Source of the DNA: CAZNNH01 sp964574335
GTDB lineage: Bacteria > Acidobacteriota > Vicinamibacteria > Fen-336
Length of the DNA: 20,949 bases
Direction of reading: 5' to 3'
Assembly (NCBI GenBank): GCA_964574335.1
Contig: CAZNNH010000108.1
Location: 1-20,949 of the forward strand
The notes beneath the pieces are model-generated. The model saw nothing but the letters and a program-made list of their open reading frames with translations. It was not told where the DNA came from and searched no databases. The position numbers and the translations under genes were made by a program. Shown here piece after piece: positions 1-8,136 of the stretch; the stretch's first letter is position 1; each line of letters opens with the position of its first letter.

Positions 1-2999
1 CCGGCGAGGACGCGTGCGGCATTCAGGAGGGAGAGATCCTTCCAGGGTACAGCTTCGAAGGAAGACTCAGGATGACTGGCTGGGGTGGCTTCGGAGGAGC
101 GCTCAGGATGATGGATGAGGACGTTGGCGAGGAGGTCGTGGACCAGGCGGCCGAAGGCGGCGGCGGCGCGGCGTTCGGGCCTGGTTTCGGCGGCTCCCGC
201 GTCGGTGTCACTGGCGGCCTTCGTCACCGCCGTGGTGGCGCCTTCGTGCCGCCTTGCGGATCGGCGTCGAGTGGCGACTGCGTCTTGCCAGGCCTTCTCG
301 CTCTGCCTTGCGGCTGCCGCGGCCTCTTCAGTTCCCTCGAGGGTGGCAGCCGCGTCTCCTCGCGGGCGGCTGGGGATGGTCAGGTCGAGGGTGCGGCTGT
401 CGAACCAGGTGACCTCCGCGTTGCCTCTCCCGCCGTCTGCCTTCAGCGTGGTGGCTCGGGCTCCCCATGGCGTTTCCTTCTCGGGCACGAGGAAGCCGGC
501 CACGGCATTGTCGAGCCAGCCGGGGTGGCGCTCGGCGGGGAGGCAGGGGATGACCAGGTGGTCTCGGGCTCGGGTGAGGGCGACGTAGAGGAGGCGGCGC
601 TCCTCGGCGTCGCGGTGGGTCTTGTCCCACTGCTTGCGCTCGGCCCAGCCTTGGGGCTCGAAGCTGCCGATCTGGAGCCAGCCTTCCCCTTTCGCGTGGT
701 CGATGATGTGGTCGACGGGTCTGTCCTTGTGCTTCAGGAGGTCGCCCACGATGACGACAGGGTACTCCAGGCCCTTGGCCTTGTGGACAGTGAGGATCTC
801 CACGTGGGCGCCTCGCTGCTCGCCCACCGGTGAGTCGCCCTCTTCCCTGCCGCTGCGGGCTTCGTCCTCCAGGAAGCGGACCACGGCGCGCAGCGTGGCG
901 GGGCCGCTGGCCTCGTAGGCCCGGGCCACCTCGAGCACCTTCCACAGGTTGGCGACGAGCTGGTCGCCACCGGGGCGGGCCCGGAAGGCGGGCAGCGCGC
1001 GGGTGCGCTCCAAGAGGTCGGTGATCACCTCGCTGGGGGCGGCGACGCGGCGCTTGCGGTGCAGGCGGGTGAGCGCCTCGAAGGCGCGGGCCAGGGCGGT
1101 CTTCTCCGCGGTCGCCTCGGGCAGCGGGGCCTGGTAGTTCAGGGTGCCCCCGGCGGAGACGAAGCGCAGCAGCTCGTCGTCGGAGAAGCCGAAGAAGGGC
1201 GAGCGGAGGGCGGCGAAAAGGGAGAGCCGGTCGGCGGGGTTGTCGATCGCCCGCAGGACGGCGGCCAGGGCGCGCACCTCCTCTCGGGCGTAGTACTCCT
1301 TGCCGCCCACCAGGCGGTAGCCGATGCCGCGCTTGGCCAGCTCCTCCTCGAAGGGGCCGATGAAGTCCGGCGTCATGCGGCGGACCAGCAGGCCGATGTC
1401 GCCGGGCCGGGCCGGGCGGACCTTCTCGCCCTCGCGGATGCTCCAGGGGCTGTCGCGGGTGATCTTCTGGATGAAGGCGGCGATGGTCCCCGCCAGGACC
1501 GGCTTGAGGGCGCCGACGCGGCGGTCGTCGGTCAGGTGGTCGGGGTGGAGCGGCAGGGCGATGGTGCGGGCCCCCTCCCGGTGGACCTCGGGGCGGAAGG
1601 GGTCGAGGGGCCTCGGCTCGGGGTCGAGCGGGCTGGTGAACAGGGCCTCGAAGCGCTCGTTCACGAAGCCGATGATGGAGGGGACGGTGCGGAAGTTGGC
1701 GGTGAGGGGCAGCTCCTCGCCGCCCTGGGCCACGATCAGGCGCTTGGCCTCCTGGTAGATGGCGATGTCGGCGCGGCGGAAGCGGTAGATCGACTGCTTG
1801 GGGTCGCCGACCACGAACAGCTTGCCGGGCTTCAGGCGGACCGCGCGCCAGTCGGCGGCGGGGGCCTGATCCGGGTCCTCGGCCAGCAAGAAGGCGATCT
1901 GGACCTGCAGCGGGTCGGTGTCCTGGAACTCGTCCACCAGCAGGTAGTCGAAGCGGCGCTGGAAGTAGCGGCGCACCGGCAGCGAGGTGGCCAGGACGTC
2001 GCGGGTGCGCAGCAGCAGGTCCTGGAAGTCGACCACGCCGGCCTTCTGCTTGTGGGCCTGGTACTCCTCCAGGAAGCCGCGCAACAGCTCGCGGAGCTCG
2101 CGGGCGATGTCGGCATCCGAGGCGGCCACGTAGAGGTCCTTGGCGGCGAGGACCTCCTTGACCGCATGCTTCACGCTGGTGCAGCTCTCGGCCGGCTTCC
2201 AGTTCGGCTTGGCGCCGCGCTGGCCCAGGTGGATGGAGCGCAGCAGGCTCTCCAGGCCCGCTCCCTCGACGCGGCGGGCGCGCTCGGCGTAGGCCTCGAG
2301 GTCCAGCAGCGACCGGTAGGCGCCGTCGGTCTCGTCCCGGCAGTGGGCCTTCAGGGGGCCCAGCTCGGCCGCGGTGCGCTCGATGTCGCGGGCGAGTGAG
2401 GTCCGGTCGAAGGGGGTGGCGGGGACAGGCTGGCCGAGGATGTCGCGCTCGGCGACCATGCGGCGGGCGGCGATCCGGAGGGCGTCGGGCTTCAGGCCGA
2501 AGTGGAGGGCGCGGACCAGCGCCGGGTGGCCTTCGGACATGCGGGCATCGAGCCAGGCCTCGAAGGTCTCGTCGAAGGTGCGCTCGCCGGTGACGTCGGC
2601 GACCACGCTGAAGCCGGGGTCCAGGCCGGCCTCGAAGGGGCGCTCCTTGAGCAGGGCCATGCCGAAGGCGTGGATGGTGGAGACCGGGGCCCGCTCGAGG
2701 TCGGCGGTGGCCTGGAGCAGGCGGGCGTGCTCCGCTTCGTCTTGGCCTTCGCCCCCGCCCAGCGCCTCCTCGAGGCGCTCGCGGAGCCGCAGCTTCAGCT
2801 CGCCGGCGGCCTTCTCGGTGAAGGTGATGGCCACGATGCGGTCGAGCGTGGTGCGGCCACTGCGGACCAGCGCCAGCACCCGCTCGACCAGGACGGTGGT
2901 CTTGCCGGTGCCGGCGCCCGCCTCGAGCAGGAACGTGGTGTCGAAGTCGCGGGTGATGCGCTCGCGGACCCTCTGGTCGGCGGGGGGGCGTGGGGTCAC
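1..2999 (-). CDS. addA: AddA-like UvrD/Rep-family helicase-nuclease (C-terminus beyond window)
   Basis: ATP-dependent helicase-nuclease of the AddA/RecB type, expected to process double-strand breaks with the AddB-like protein encoded upstream. About 999 residues lie in the window; the frame runs off the left edge. Superfamily 1 motifs are in order: Walker A AGAGTGKTT (residues 27-35), DEFQDTDPLQ (about 356), GDPKQSIYRF (about 397), ILTVHKAKGLEYP (about 740) and RLLYVALTRARD (about 805). The segment FGRLVHDLLANV near residue 957 resembles the start of an AddA-type C-terminal nuclease region. The start is a GTG six nt after the stop of the 84-residue gene, because the next in-frame ATG lies well past motif I. 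Oddity: immediately after LVHDLLANV the frame enters a REP-like element (33-111), so about 25 codons are repeat-derived. Helicase identity is firm; the AddA rather than another RecB-like assignment rests on the AddB-like neighbour. Confidence 0.88.
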   Translation of the reverse strand, partial: MTPRPPADQRVRERITRDFDTTFLLEAGAGTGKTTVLVERVLALVRSGRTTLDRIVAITFTEKAAGELKLRLRERLEEALGGGEGQDEAEHARLLQATADLERAPVSTIHAFGMALLKERPFEAGLDPGFSVVADVTGERTFDETFEAWLDARMSEGHPALVRALHFGLKPDALRIAARRMVAERDILGQPVPATPFDRTSLARDIERTAAELGPLKAHCRDETDGAYRSLLDLEAYAERARRVEGAGLESLLRSIHLGQRGAKPNWKPAESCTSVKHAVKEVLAAKDLYVAASDADIARELRELLRGFLEEYQAHKQKAGVVDFQDLLLRTRDVLATSLPVRRYFQRRFDYLLVDEFQDTDPLQVQIAFLLAEDPDQAPAADWRAVRLKPGKLFVVGDPKQSIYRFRRADIAIYQEAKRLIVAQGGEELPLTANFRTVPSIIGFVNERFEALFTSPLDPEPRPLDPFRPEVHREGARTIALPLHPDHLTDDRRVGALKPVLAGTIAAFIQKITRDSPWSIREGEKVRPARPGDIGLLVRRMTPDFIGPFEEELAKRGIGYRLVGGKEYYAREEVRALAAVLRAIDNPADRLSLFAALRSPFFGFSDDELLRFVSAGGTLNYQAPLPEATAEKTALARAFEALTRLHRKRRVAAPSEVITDLLERTRALPAFRARPGGDQLVANLWKVLEVARAYEASGPATLRAVVRFLEDEARSGREEGDSPVGEQRGAHVEILTVHKAKGLEYPVVIVGDLLKHKDRPVDHIIDHAKGEGWLQIGSFEPQGWAERKQWDKTHRDAEERRLLYVALTRARDHLVIPCLPAERHPGWLDNAVAGFLVPEKETPWGARATTLKADGGRGNAEVTWFDSRTLDLTIPSRPRGDAAATLEGTEEAAAAARQSEKAWQDAVATRRRSARRHEGATTAVTKAASDTDAGAAETRPERRAAAAFGRLVHDLLANVLIHHPERSSEATPASHPESSFEAVPWKDLSLLNAARVLA
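33..111. repeat. REP-like element and partial second copy inside the addA-like gene
   Basis: Positions 33-76 carry GAGATCCTTC, CAGCTTCGAAG and CTCAGGATGAC as in the full right-hand REP unit. Positions 89-111 carry a degenerate half (CTTCGGAGGAGC then CTCAGGATGA). Both lie within the helicase-nuclease frame on the minus strand without breaking it. Confidence 0.85.
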
Positions 3000-3005
3000 G
3001 GGCGG

Positions 3006-3260
3006 CTACGGCTCCAGATCGAGGACGCCGAGCTCCTTGGTGACGAGCAGCTTCGGGGGATCCACCTGCAAGGTGCCTCCGCCGGCGGCGTTGAGGGTCT
3101 CGGCCAGCGCCTCGAACACCCGCTTCGCCTGCTGGACGGCGTCCTGGCGCCGGAAGGCCGCCGTGGTGAGCTTCACCCCGAAGGCGAGCTGGTAGATCTT
3201 GAGCGTGGCCGGTTGCTGGGGCTTCCTGGTTGTCGGCTTCTTGCGTGACGTCTTGGGCAT
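3006..3260 (-). CDS. Small basic hypothetical protein between addB-like and addA-like genes
   Basis: An 84-residue protein that I do not recognise. It begins with a lysine/arginine-rich tail (MPKTSRKKPTTRK) followed by a compact segment with a predicted beta-alpha-beta character (KIYQLAFGVKL, an alpha-helical stretch around QQAKRVFEALAETLNAAGG, then LQVDPPKLLVTKELGVLDLEP). A strong Shine-Dalgarno AGGAGG lies four nt before the ATG, the best in this operon, so it is very likely translated. Its stop is six nt before the GTG of the helicase gene, which has only a weak ribosome site of its own, so coupling is plausible. The tail suggests nucleic-acid or partner binding. A role as accessory subunit of the AddAB-like complex is inference from position only. 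Confidence 0.72.
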   Translation of the reverse strand: MPKTSRKKPTTRKPQQPATLKIYQLAFGVKLTTAAFRRQDAVQQAKRVFEALAETLNAAGGGTLQVDPPKLLVTKELGVLDLEP

Positions 3261-3315
3261 GGTGCCTCCTGGCTATGTACGGTGGGGTTGGGTTAGCGGC
3301 AGTCGGGGGGTGCTT

Positions 3316-3445
3316 CCTGAGCGACGCTCCATCTGGCCAGGCGAAGCGAAGGATCTCGACCCGCTGCGTGATGGTAGCGCGTCGCGCGGGGGCGCAGGGG
3401 GGAGATCCTTCCGGGGGACAGCTTCGAAGAGACACTCAGGATGAC
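3316..3445. repeat. REP-like doublet (two inverted palindromic units) between addB-like and 84-aa genes
   Basis: The left half contains GCGAAGGATCTCGAC and the right half GAGATCCTTC, then CAGCTTCGAAG and ACTCAGGATGAC. The GAAGGATCTC/GAGATCCTTC pair is inverted, giving two facing REP units separated by about 45 nt. The same composite lies at 15681-15807, and its right half recurs at 33-76, 12555-12696 and 15168-15210. It fills most of the 212-nt gap in an otherwise tightly packed operon. It may form a hairpin that affects mRNA processing or attenuation between the two genes (inference). Confidence 0.8.
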
Positions 3446-3472
3446 GGCTGCGGGGGGCATGGGCTGTGCCGC

Positions 3473-6400
3473 TCACGGGATGTCCCTCAGGGCCCGGAAG
3501 GCCGCCAGGCGGGGGTCGGATCGCTTGCGCTCGGCGCGGGCCTGGCGGTCGGGGCCGCAGATGTCGGTGAAGTCGCAGAAGCGGCAGTTGTCCTGGTTGG
3601 GGTCGGCGTGGAGCGGGTCGGGCGCCAGGACGCCGCCTTGCACCAGGTCCTCCACGGTGGCCAGGATCCGTCGCAGGGAGTCGCGGTTCTCGGGGGTGTT
3701 GGGACACTCCTTGCGCGAGTACTTGCCGTCCGAGGTGGCGTAGTAGTACTGGGCCTCGTCGACCCGATGGTCGGGATAGAGCGACTCCGCGGCCAGGTTG
3801 TAGATCGGGAGCTGGAGGGCGCGGCCGCCCTGGAGCTGCTCGTCCCGCTTCCAGTAGCTCTTGCCCGTCTTGTAGTCGACCACGCGCAGGCGGTCGGGGT
3901 GGCTCGCGAAGTCGATGCGGTCGATGGTGCCGTTGAAGGACACCACCCGTCCCGGGTCCAGCTCGAAGGGGACACCCTCGAAGCGTTGCTCGAAGGCGCC
4001 CGGCGTCCACTCCCCCGTCGCGGCTCGGGCCTCGCGCTCGAGCGCCTCGTCGAGGTCGGCCCACAGGCGCGCCGCGGTGGGCTCGAGCAGGGCGGGGTGG
4101 ACGATCTCGCCAGTCTGGCGCAGGCCCTCGAGCTCGGTGTCGAGCCGTTCGCGGGCACGGTCCCGAGCCTGGGCCAGGCCGGCCTCGTCCAGGGGCAGCC
4201 TGCCCGTCTCGTGTAGCTCGCGGAAGACCGCCTCCATCACCCGGTGGAAGATGCCGCCGTAGTCCTTGCCTTCGATCTGGTAGGCCCGATCCGGCTCCTC
4301 CCAGCGGCGCAGGCGGAAGCCGCTGTAGAGCAGGTGGCGGTACGGGCAGGTGGCCAGCGCCTCGAGCCGGGTGGCCGACTTGGCGCCGTGGGTGAGGGAG
4401 ATTCGCTCCAGGGCGGCGGCGTTGGCCGCCGTGTCGACGAGGCCGTCGAAGGACGTGAGGGTGGGGGTGGCCTGGGCCGCGTGACGTGCCAGAGAGCGGG
4501 CGACGAAGGAGTCGGGCTCGGCCAGGTGGCTGGCGGCGCCGGGCGCTCCGCTGGCCACCAGGGCGAGGTCGCGCTCCAGCGTGTCGATGGCGCGGTCGGG
4601 TTGCTGCGGGTGCGGCCGCCCCAGCGCGGTCTCCCCCGCCTCGGTCCGCTCGAGCAGCTCGGCAGCGGAGAGACGGTGGCCGAGGGCGGCCTCGACGGCC
4701 CGCATCAGGAACGACGACGGGACGCGCTCGCGGGCGCCTTCGAAGCGCGGGTAGCTGAGGACCAGCCGCTCGGTGGCGGCGCGGACGGCGTCGTGGAAGA
4801 GACGGCGCTCGTCGTCGTAGCCGTGGCGGGTGGTGGGCAGGTCGGGCGAGAGGGCCTGGCGGTCGTCGTCGAGCAGCAGCGGGTCGGGGCGGACGACGCC
4901 CGGGAAGCCGCGCTCGACCAGGCCGGGGACGAAGACCAGCCGGAAGCGGATGCCGCGCGCAGCGGCGACCGATCCCACGAAGACGCGGCCGGCGCCCAGC
5001 TCGCCCTCGGTGTAGGTCTGGGTGGCCAGCAGGCTGCGGACGCGGGCCAGGAGCTCGTCGCGGGTGGGTCTGGGGGCGAAGCGCGCCAGCGGCCGCAGGA
5101 CGGTCTCGAGGCGGGACTCGGTCCGCTCCGGCGCCCGGTTCCACGTCTTGAGCAGGTGGAGGGTGGCGTCGAGGAGCTCGCCCCAGCCGCCCTCCTTCGG
5201 GAAGGCCTCGAGATCGGCGGCGAGCTTGTCGATCACCTGGCGCAGGGTTTGGGCCAGGGCGGTGTCGCGGTCGCGCCAGGCCGTGTCGGAGATCCCGGCG
5301 GCTCGGGCGAGCGCGGCGTCGAGGCGGGCGTGCCACATGTCCAGGCCGGAGACGATGCCGGACTGGCTGGAGAGGCGGTCCCAGCGCGCCGGGCTGATCG
5401 TGGCGCCGGGGCCCAGCAGGTCGTCCCACGGCACCTGCGCGGTGGTCAGCAGCTCCATCACCCGGCCGCGGTCGAGGTCGCCGCCGAGGAGGTCGAGCAG
5501 CAGCCAGAGGCCGCGGGCGGCCGGGTCGAGCTGGGGCGTGCCCTCGAAGAAGTAGCCGGGGATCGAGGCGCGATCGAAGGCCGCGGCCAGGTGGGCGGCG
5601 TAGGGGCGAGGGTCGCGCAGCAGGACCGCGATCTCGTCGAAGCGCAGGCCGTCGTCGACGGCGCCGAGGATGCGGCGGGCGATCTCGACTGCCTCGAGGC
5701 CCTCGCCGGCCGCCGAGAGCAGGCGAAGGCTGGGGTCGAGCGGGGCGCGCGGGGTCTGGGCGTCGGTGCGGGCAAAGAGCCGCTGCTGGGCGCGCTCGAG
5801 GGCGCTGGTGGGCGCGGGTGCGGGTTCCGGCCCCGCTGCGAGGTCCGCCACCTTGACGTGCAACCTCAGCGCGGCCACCAAGCCGGCGGCGGCCTGGGTG
5901 AGGACGTGCGCCCCATCGATGATGACGGCGCCGAGCTGGGGGCTGGGGAGGGAGACGGCGGCAGCGCGGAAGAGGGCCGGGCGGTCGAGCAGGTCGTGCT
6001 GGCGCAGGCGCTGCTGGCGTGCCCGCATCAGGCGGGCCAGGAGCCGAAGGCGGCCGGGGTCGGCGGTGGCGGGCGCGGCGCGCTCGAGGGCCTCGGGGGG
6101 GATGCCGGCGGACTCCAGCTCCTGCAGCGTGCGCAGCGCGGCGGGGGCGAAGCCAGGGGTGGACGAGGCGGCGCGGAGGTGGTCGGGGGTGTCGTCGTCC
6201 TGCGCGGCCTCGGCGATGGCGGCCAGCAGCAGCGCCTGGTCGACGTACTCGGGGACCGGGGCCTGGCCTTCGGGGAGGAGCCGGGGCGCGGCGAGACGCC
6301 AGGCCAGCTCGTGCGGAAGCAGGAAGTCGATGGCGAAGTGGCCGGTCTCGGCGAAGATCGAGCGGGCGAGCCAGACACCGAGCAGGTGGTTGGGGACCAG

Positions 6401-6499
6401 GACGTGGATCGGCAGCGTGGCGTCGCCGCCGCGCAGGCGCACCACCGCAGCCTCGAAGGCGGCGATCTCGGGCGGCTGCGGGCGGGGCGTCTCCATCAT
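3473..6499 (-). CDS. addB: AddB-like nuclease subunit with PD-(D/E)XK domain and Fe-S cysteines
   Basis: A 1008-residue protein resembling the AddB subunit of AddAB exonucleases. The C-terminal nuclease domain is clear: LATCPYRHLLYSG at about 715, DRIDF then VVDYKTGK at about 873 (PD-(D/E)XK core), and CRFCDFTDIC at about 971-980. The single upstream cysteine followed by C-x2-C-x5-C matches the cysteine pattern that binds a 4Fe-4S cluster in known AddB proteins. The N-terminal half reads like an inactivated helicase (HVLVPNHLLGVWLARSI); I see no Walker A, which some AddB proteins retain. I chose ATG 6499 because it overlaps the preceding stop as ATGA and because the HNH/50-codon-ORF junction has the same layout. 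An ATG at 6595 would add 32 residues of unlike, proline-rich sequence. It should partner the AddA-like helicase in nicking and degrading DNA ends. Confidence 0.87.
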   Translation of the reverse strand: MMETPRPQPPEIAAFEAAVVRLRGGDATLPIHVLVPNHLLGVWLARSIFAETGHFAIDFLLPHELAWRLAAPRLLPEGQAPVPEYVDQALLLAAIAEAAQDDDTPDHLRAASSTPGFAPAALRTLQELESAGIPPEALERAAPATADPGRLRLLARLMRARQQRLRQHDLLDRPALFRAAAVSLPSPQLGAVIIDGAHVLTQAAAGLVAALRLHVKVADLAAGPEPAPAPTSALERAQQRLFARTDAQTPRAPLDPSLRLLSAAGEGLEAVEIARRILGAVDDGLRFDEIAVLLRDPRPYAAHLAAAFDRASIPGYFFEGTPQLDPAARGLWLLLDLLGGDLDRGRVMELLTTAQVPWDDLLGPGATISPARWDRLSSQSGIVSGLDMWHARLDAALARAAGISDTAWRDRDTALAQTLRQVIDKLAADLEAFPKEGGWGELLDATLHLLKTWNRAPERTESRLETVLRPLARFAPRPTRDELLARVRSLLATQTYTEGELGAGRVFVGSVAAARGIRFRLVFVPGLVERGFPGVVRPDPLLLDDDRQALSPDLPTTRHGYDDERRLFHDAVRAATERLVLSYPRFEGARERVPSSFLMRAVEAALGHRLSAAELLERTEAGETALGRPHPQQPDRAIDTLERDLALVASGAPGAASHLAEPDSFVARSLARHAAQATPTLTSFDGLVDTAANAAALERISLTHGAKSATRLEALATCPYRHLLYSGFRLRRWEEPDRAYQIEGKDYGGIFHRVMEAVFRELHETGRLPLDEAGLAQARDRARERLDTELEGLRQTGEIVHPALLEPTAARLWADLDEALEREARAATGEWTPGAFEQRFEGVPFELDPGRVVSFNGTIDRIDFASHPDRLRVVDYKTGKSYWKRDEQLQGGRALQLPIYNLAAESLYPDHRVDEAQYYYATSDGKYSRKECPNTPENRDSLRRILATVEDLVQGGVLAPDPLHADPNQDNCRFCDFTDICGPDRQARAERKRSDPRLAAFRALRDIP

Positions 6500-6514
6500 G
6501 GAGGTGGCCTCATG
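6458..6514. repeat. 57-bp imperfect direct repeat, copy 2 (spans start of addB-like gene)
   Basis: Aligned without gaps to 8095-8151 with about 49 of 57 bases identical. Both copies contain the last codons and stop of an upstream ORF (Met-Arg-Pro-Pro-Pro-stop), the overlapping ATGATGG start and about a dozen codons reading PQPPxIAA. The pair brackets a 1.6-kb segment carrying the DUF429/zinc-finger gene. Confidence 0.8.
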
Positions 6515-6648
6515 GTCCTCGCCACCTGGCGCAGGAGCCGGAGCCGACTGGGGACGTTGAAGCCAAGAGCGGGCCGGGAGTCGTCGATCTGCCACCGCTC
6601 GGGCCGGACGCCGAAGAACGCGACGTCGTCAAGGCTGTTGTCGCTCAT
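6496..6648 (-). pseudogene. Short chimeric ORF containing HNH-gene fragments, upstream of addB-like
   Basis: A 50-codon ORF (MSDNSLDDVAFFG...MRPPP) ending in ATGA overlap with the addB-like start. Its last part is a patchwork. Positions 6512-6545 match the interior of the HNH gene (8806-8839) at 33 of 34 bases, encoding the LRLLRxVART segment. Positions 6458-6514 match the end of the HNH gene and its downstream ORF (8095-8151). The two parts meet at a shared ATG trinucleotide, as expected if the intervening part of a second HNH copy had been deleted. The first 30 codons have no match in the window. It may still serve as a coupling leader for addB translation; a protein function is doubtful. 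Confidence 0.5.
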
Positions 6649-6703
6649 CCGGTCGAGGGCCCTTTCGCTCGAGGGCTTGGCCTTCCCCGATCGGGCTCCG
6701 GGC

Positions 6704-7987
6704 TCATGAGGGCTCCCTGCGGTCCACGAAGAACCGTGGGTACTGGCTGCGGAACAGGGCCCTTCGCGCGGCTGGGTCCCGCACGGCGGGTTTCCAGCGG
6801 GGATGGATGCGTGGGCTTCCCACGTGGGCGTCCCAGCCTCCGCGAGATCCCGTGAAGACGTGGTCACAGCCAGGAATCGGGCACGGGAAGACGGGTTCGG
6901 GCGGCTTCGGCGGTGCCCCTGCGAGCCTGGGGCGCATGTCGGGGCGCGACTCCGGCTCTCGCGACGGGCGCCGCCGGCCGGGCCGCTCTGCCTTGTTGGT
7001 GCCGTAGGTGACCTCGTGGCGTGTGAGGTCCAGGCTGCCCGTGCCGAGGATTCCGCCCTCCGCCACTGGGTCGACCAGCTCAGTCCGTGCCAGGGGCGTG
7101 CCTTCGAGGACCGAGCGGAGCAGGCCCGCCGCCGTGAGCAACGCATCGAAGGCGTCCTCGCTGTTGGCGGCGGCGTCGATGTCGTTCAGCACGACCTTGT
7201 GTTTGCGGAGCCAGGGTCGTGACTGGAGGTCGGCGAGGGCGTTTCGTCGCACCTCGGGGTCGGTCTTGGCGACTCGCACCCGTGCGCGGGCGCTGGCGGG
7301 CTCCCGGGACAGGGCCAGGGCGTATGCCGCACGGGGGTAGCTCTCGCCGATCACCACCGTGCAGTCGGCGACGAGTTTCTCGAGCGGCCCGTCGAAAGGC
7401 CAGATCGCCGGGTCGGGTGCTGCCCGACCGGTCCCGGCCCTCTCGCCCAGGAGGGCCCCCAGCTCCTTCCAGAGCTCCCGTGCTCCGGAGCCCACGCTCC
7501 CGGGTATGCCCGAGGTGAGAAAGGCGGGGTTGGCTCCGGTCAGCTCGTCCACGCGACGCAGGGCCTCGACTCCAGCACGCGCCAGGGTGTCGTGCCAGAT
7601 CCGGCGGCCACCCGCGCCGGCAGCCACGGCGAAGAAGGGCCGCTCGATCCCCCACTCCCTCGGTGTGCGCGCGTCGTCGAACCAGCTCGGGTGGCGCAGC
7701 GCTTCGGGCAGCCAGGCGGCGAAGCTCGCCAGGCCCGCAGGGACTCCCGGTGCCCCCTGAAGCTGGCGCCAGTAGGAGATGGGCACGCCGATCGGCGCGT
7801 CGAAGGTGGCGAGCGCGGCTCCGTCGCCCGCCGCTTGCCGGGCCGCTTCGATGACGCCGGCCGCCGTCCAGGGGCCGGGCAGCCTTCGCACTTCGCGGCG
7901 CTCGACGTCGGCGAGATAGACCTCGCGCTTGCGCGGGTCCTTCGACCAGTCGGCGCAGGCGATGGCACGTAGGCGTGGCATGGTCAC
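6704..7987 (-). CDS. DUF429-like (RNase H-fold) protein with C-terminal C2H2-like zinc finger
   Basis: A 427-residue protein. The N-terminal about 300 residues resemble the DUF429 family, a presumed RNase H-like fold nuclease of unknown role: an early acidic segment ACADWSKDPRKREVYLAD (residues 10-28), ATFDAPIGVP (about 59), GESYPRAAYAL and a late NSEDAFDALLTAAG. After a basic proline/arginine linker comes CPIPGC...H...H with C369, C374, H388 and H395, spaced like a C2H2 zinc finger and holding the segment GSRGGWDAHVGSPRIHP. A nuclease-like domain tethered to a nucleic-acid-binding finger is the simplest reading. The start is GTG 7987, overlapping the preceding stop as GTGA; ATG 7981 is an alternative. 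It sits on a segment flanked by a 57-bp direct repeat and may be a later insertion into the operon. The catalytic residues are not certain. Confidence 0.7.
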   Translation of the reverse strand: MTMPRLRAIACADWSKDPRKREVYLADVERREVRRLPGPWTAAGVIEAARQAAGDGAALATFDAPIGVPISYWRQLQGAPGVPAGLASFAAWLPEALRHPSWFDDARTPREWGIERPFFAVAAGAGGRRIWHDTLARAGVEALRRVDELTGANPAFLTSGIPGSVGSGARELWKELGALLGERAGTGRAAPDPAIWPFDGPLEKLVADCTVVIGESYPRAAYALALSREPASARARVRVAKTDPEVRRNALADLQSRPWLRKHKVVLNDIDAAANSEDAFDALLTAAGLLRSVLEGTPLARTELVDPVAEGGILGTGSLDLTRHEVTYGTNKAERPGRRRPSREPESRPDMRPRLAGAPPKPPEPVFPCPIPGCDHVFTGSRGGWDAHVGSPRIHPRWKPAVRDPAARRALFRSQYPRFFVDRREPS

Positions 7988-8136
7988 GGATTGGCTCCCG
8001 GTGTCTTGGCCAGCGGCATGAGCTCGCCCGGCCGGAGTAGCCGTCGGGCGGGTTCGACCGGCTGCCCCACGGGGCGCCTCAGCGCCCTCCCGTGGGCGGC
8101 GATCCCGGGCGGCTGTGGGTGAGGCACTTCCATCAT
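7984..8136 (-). pseudogene. 50-codon ORF, probable duplicated 5' fragment of the addB-like gene
   Basis: The ORF starts in ATGA overlap with the HNH stop and ends overlapping the GTG of the DUF429-like gene. Its first 14 codons (MMEVPHPQPPGIAA) match the N-terminus of the AddB-like protein (MMETPRPQPPEIAA) in protein and DNA; the remainder (GRALRRPVGQP...TPGANP) does not. The simplest reading is that HNH and addB were once adjacent, and that gain of the DUF429 segment left a copy of the addB beginning here. It keeps the chain of overlapping ORFs intact, so it may be translated as a coupling peptide. Confidence 0.5.

Noticed and set aside
328..3435. 1035-codon minus-strand frame rich in Arg/Pro
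   Set aside because: It is in a different frame from the helicase motifs; composition is the usual GC shadow and it has no recognisable domain.
6595..6595. ATG 6595 as start of the addB-like gene
   Set aside because: The extra 32 residues are encoded by the chimeric ORF/HNH-fragment region, and the ATGA overlap at 6499 mirrors the HNH junction.
4244..6709. 821-codon plus-strand frame opposite the addB-like gene
   Set aside because: Gly/Ala/Val-rich shadow; the opposite strand has clear PD-(D/E)XK and Fe-S motifs.
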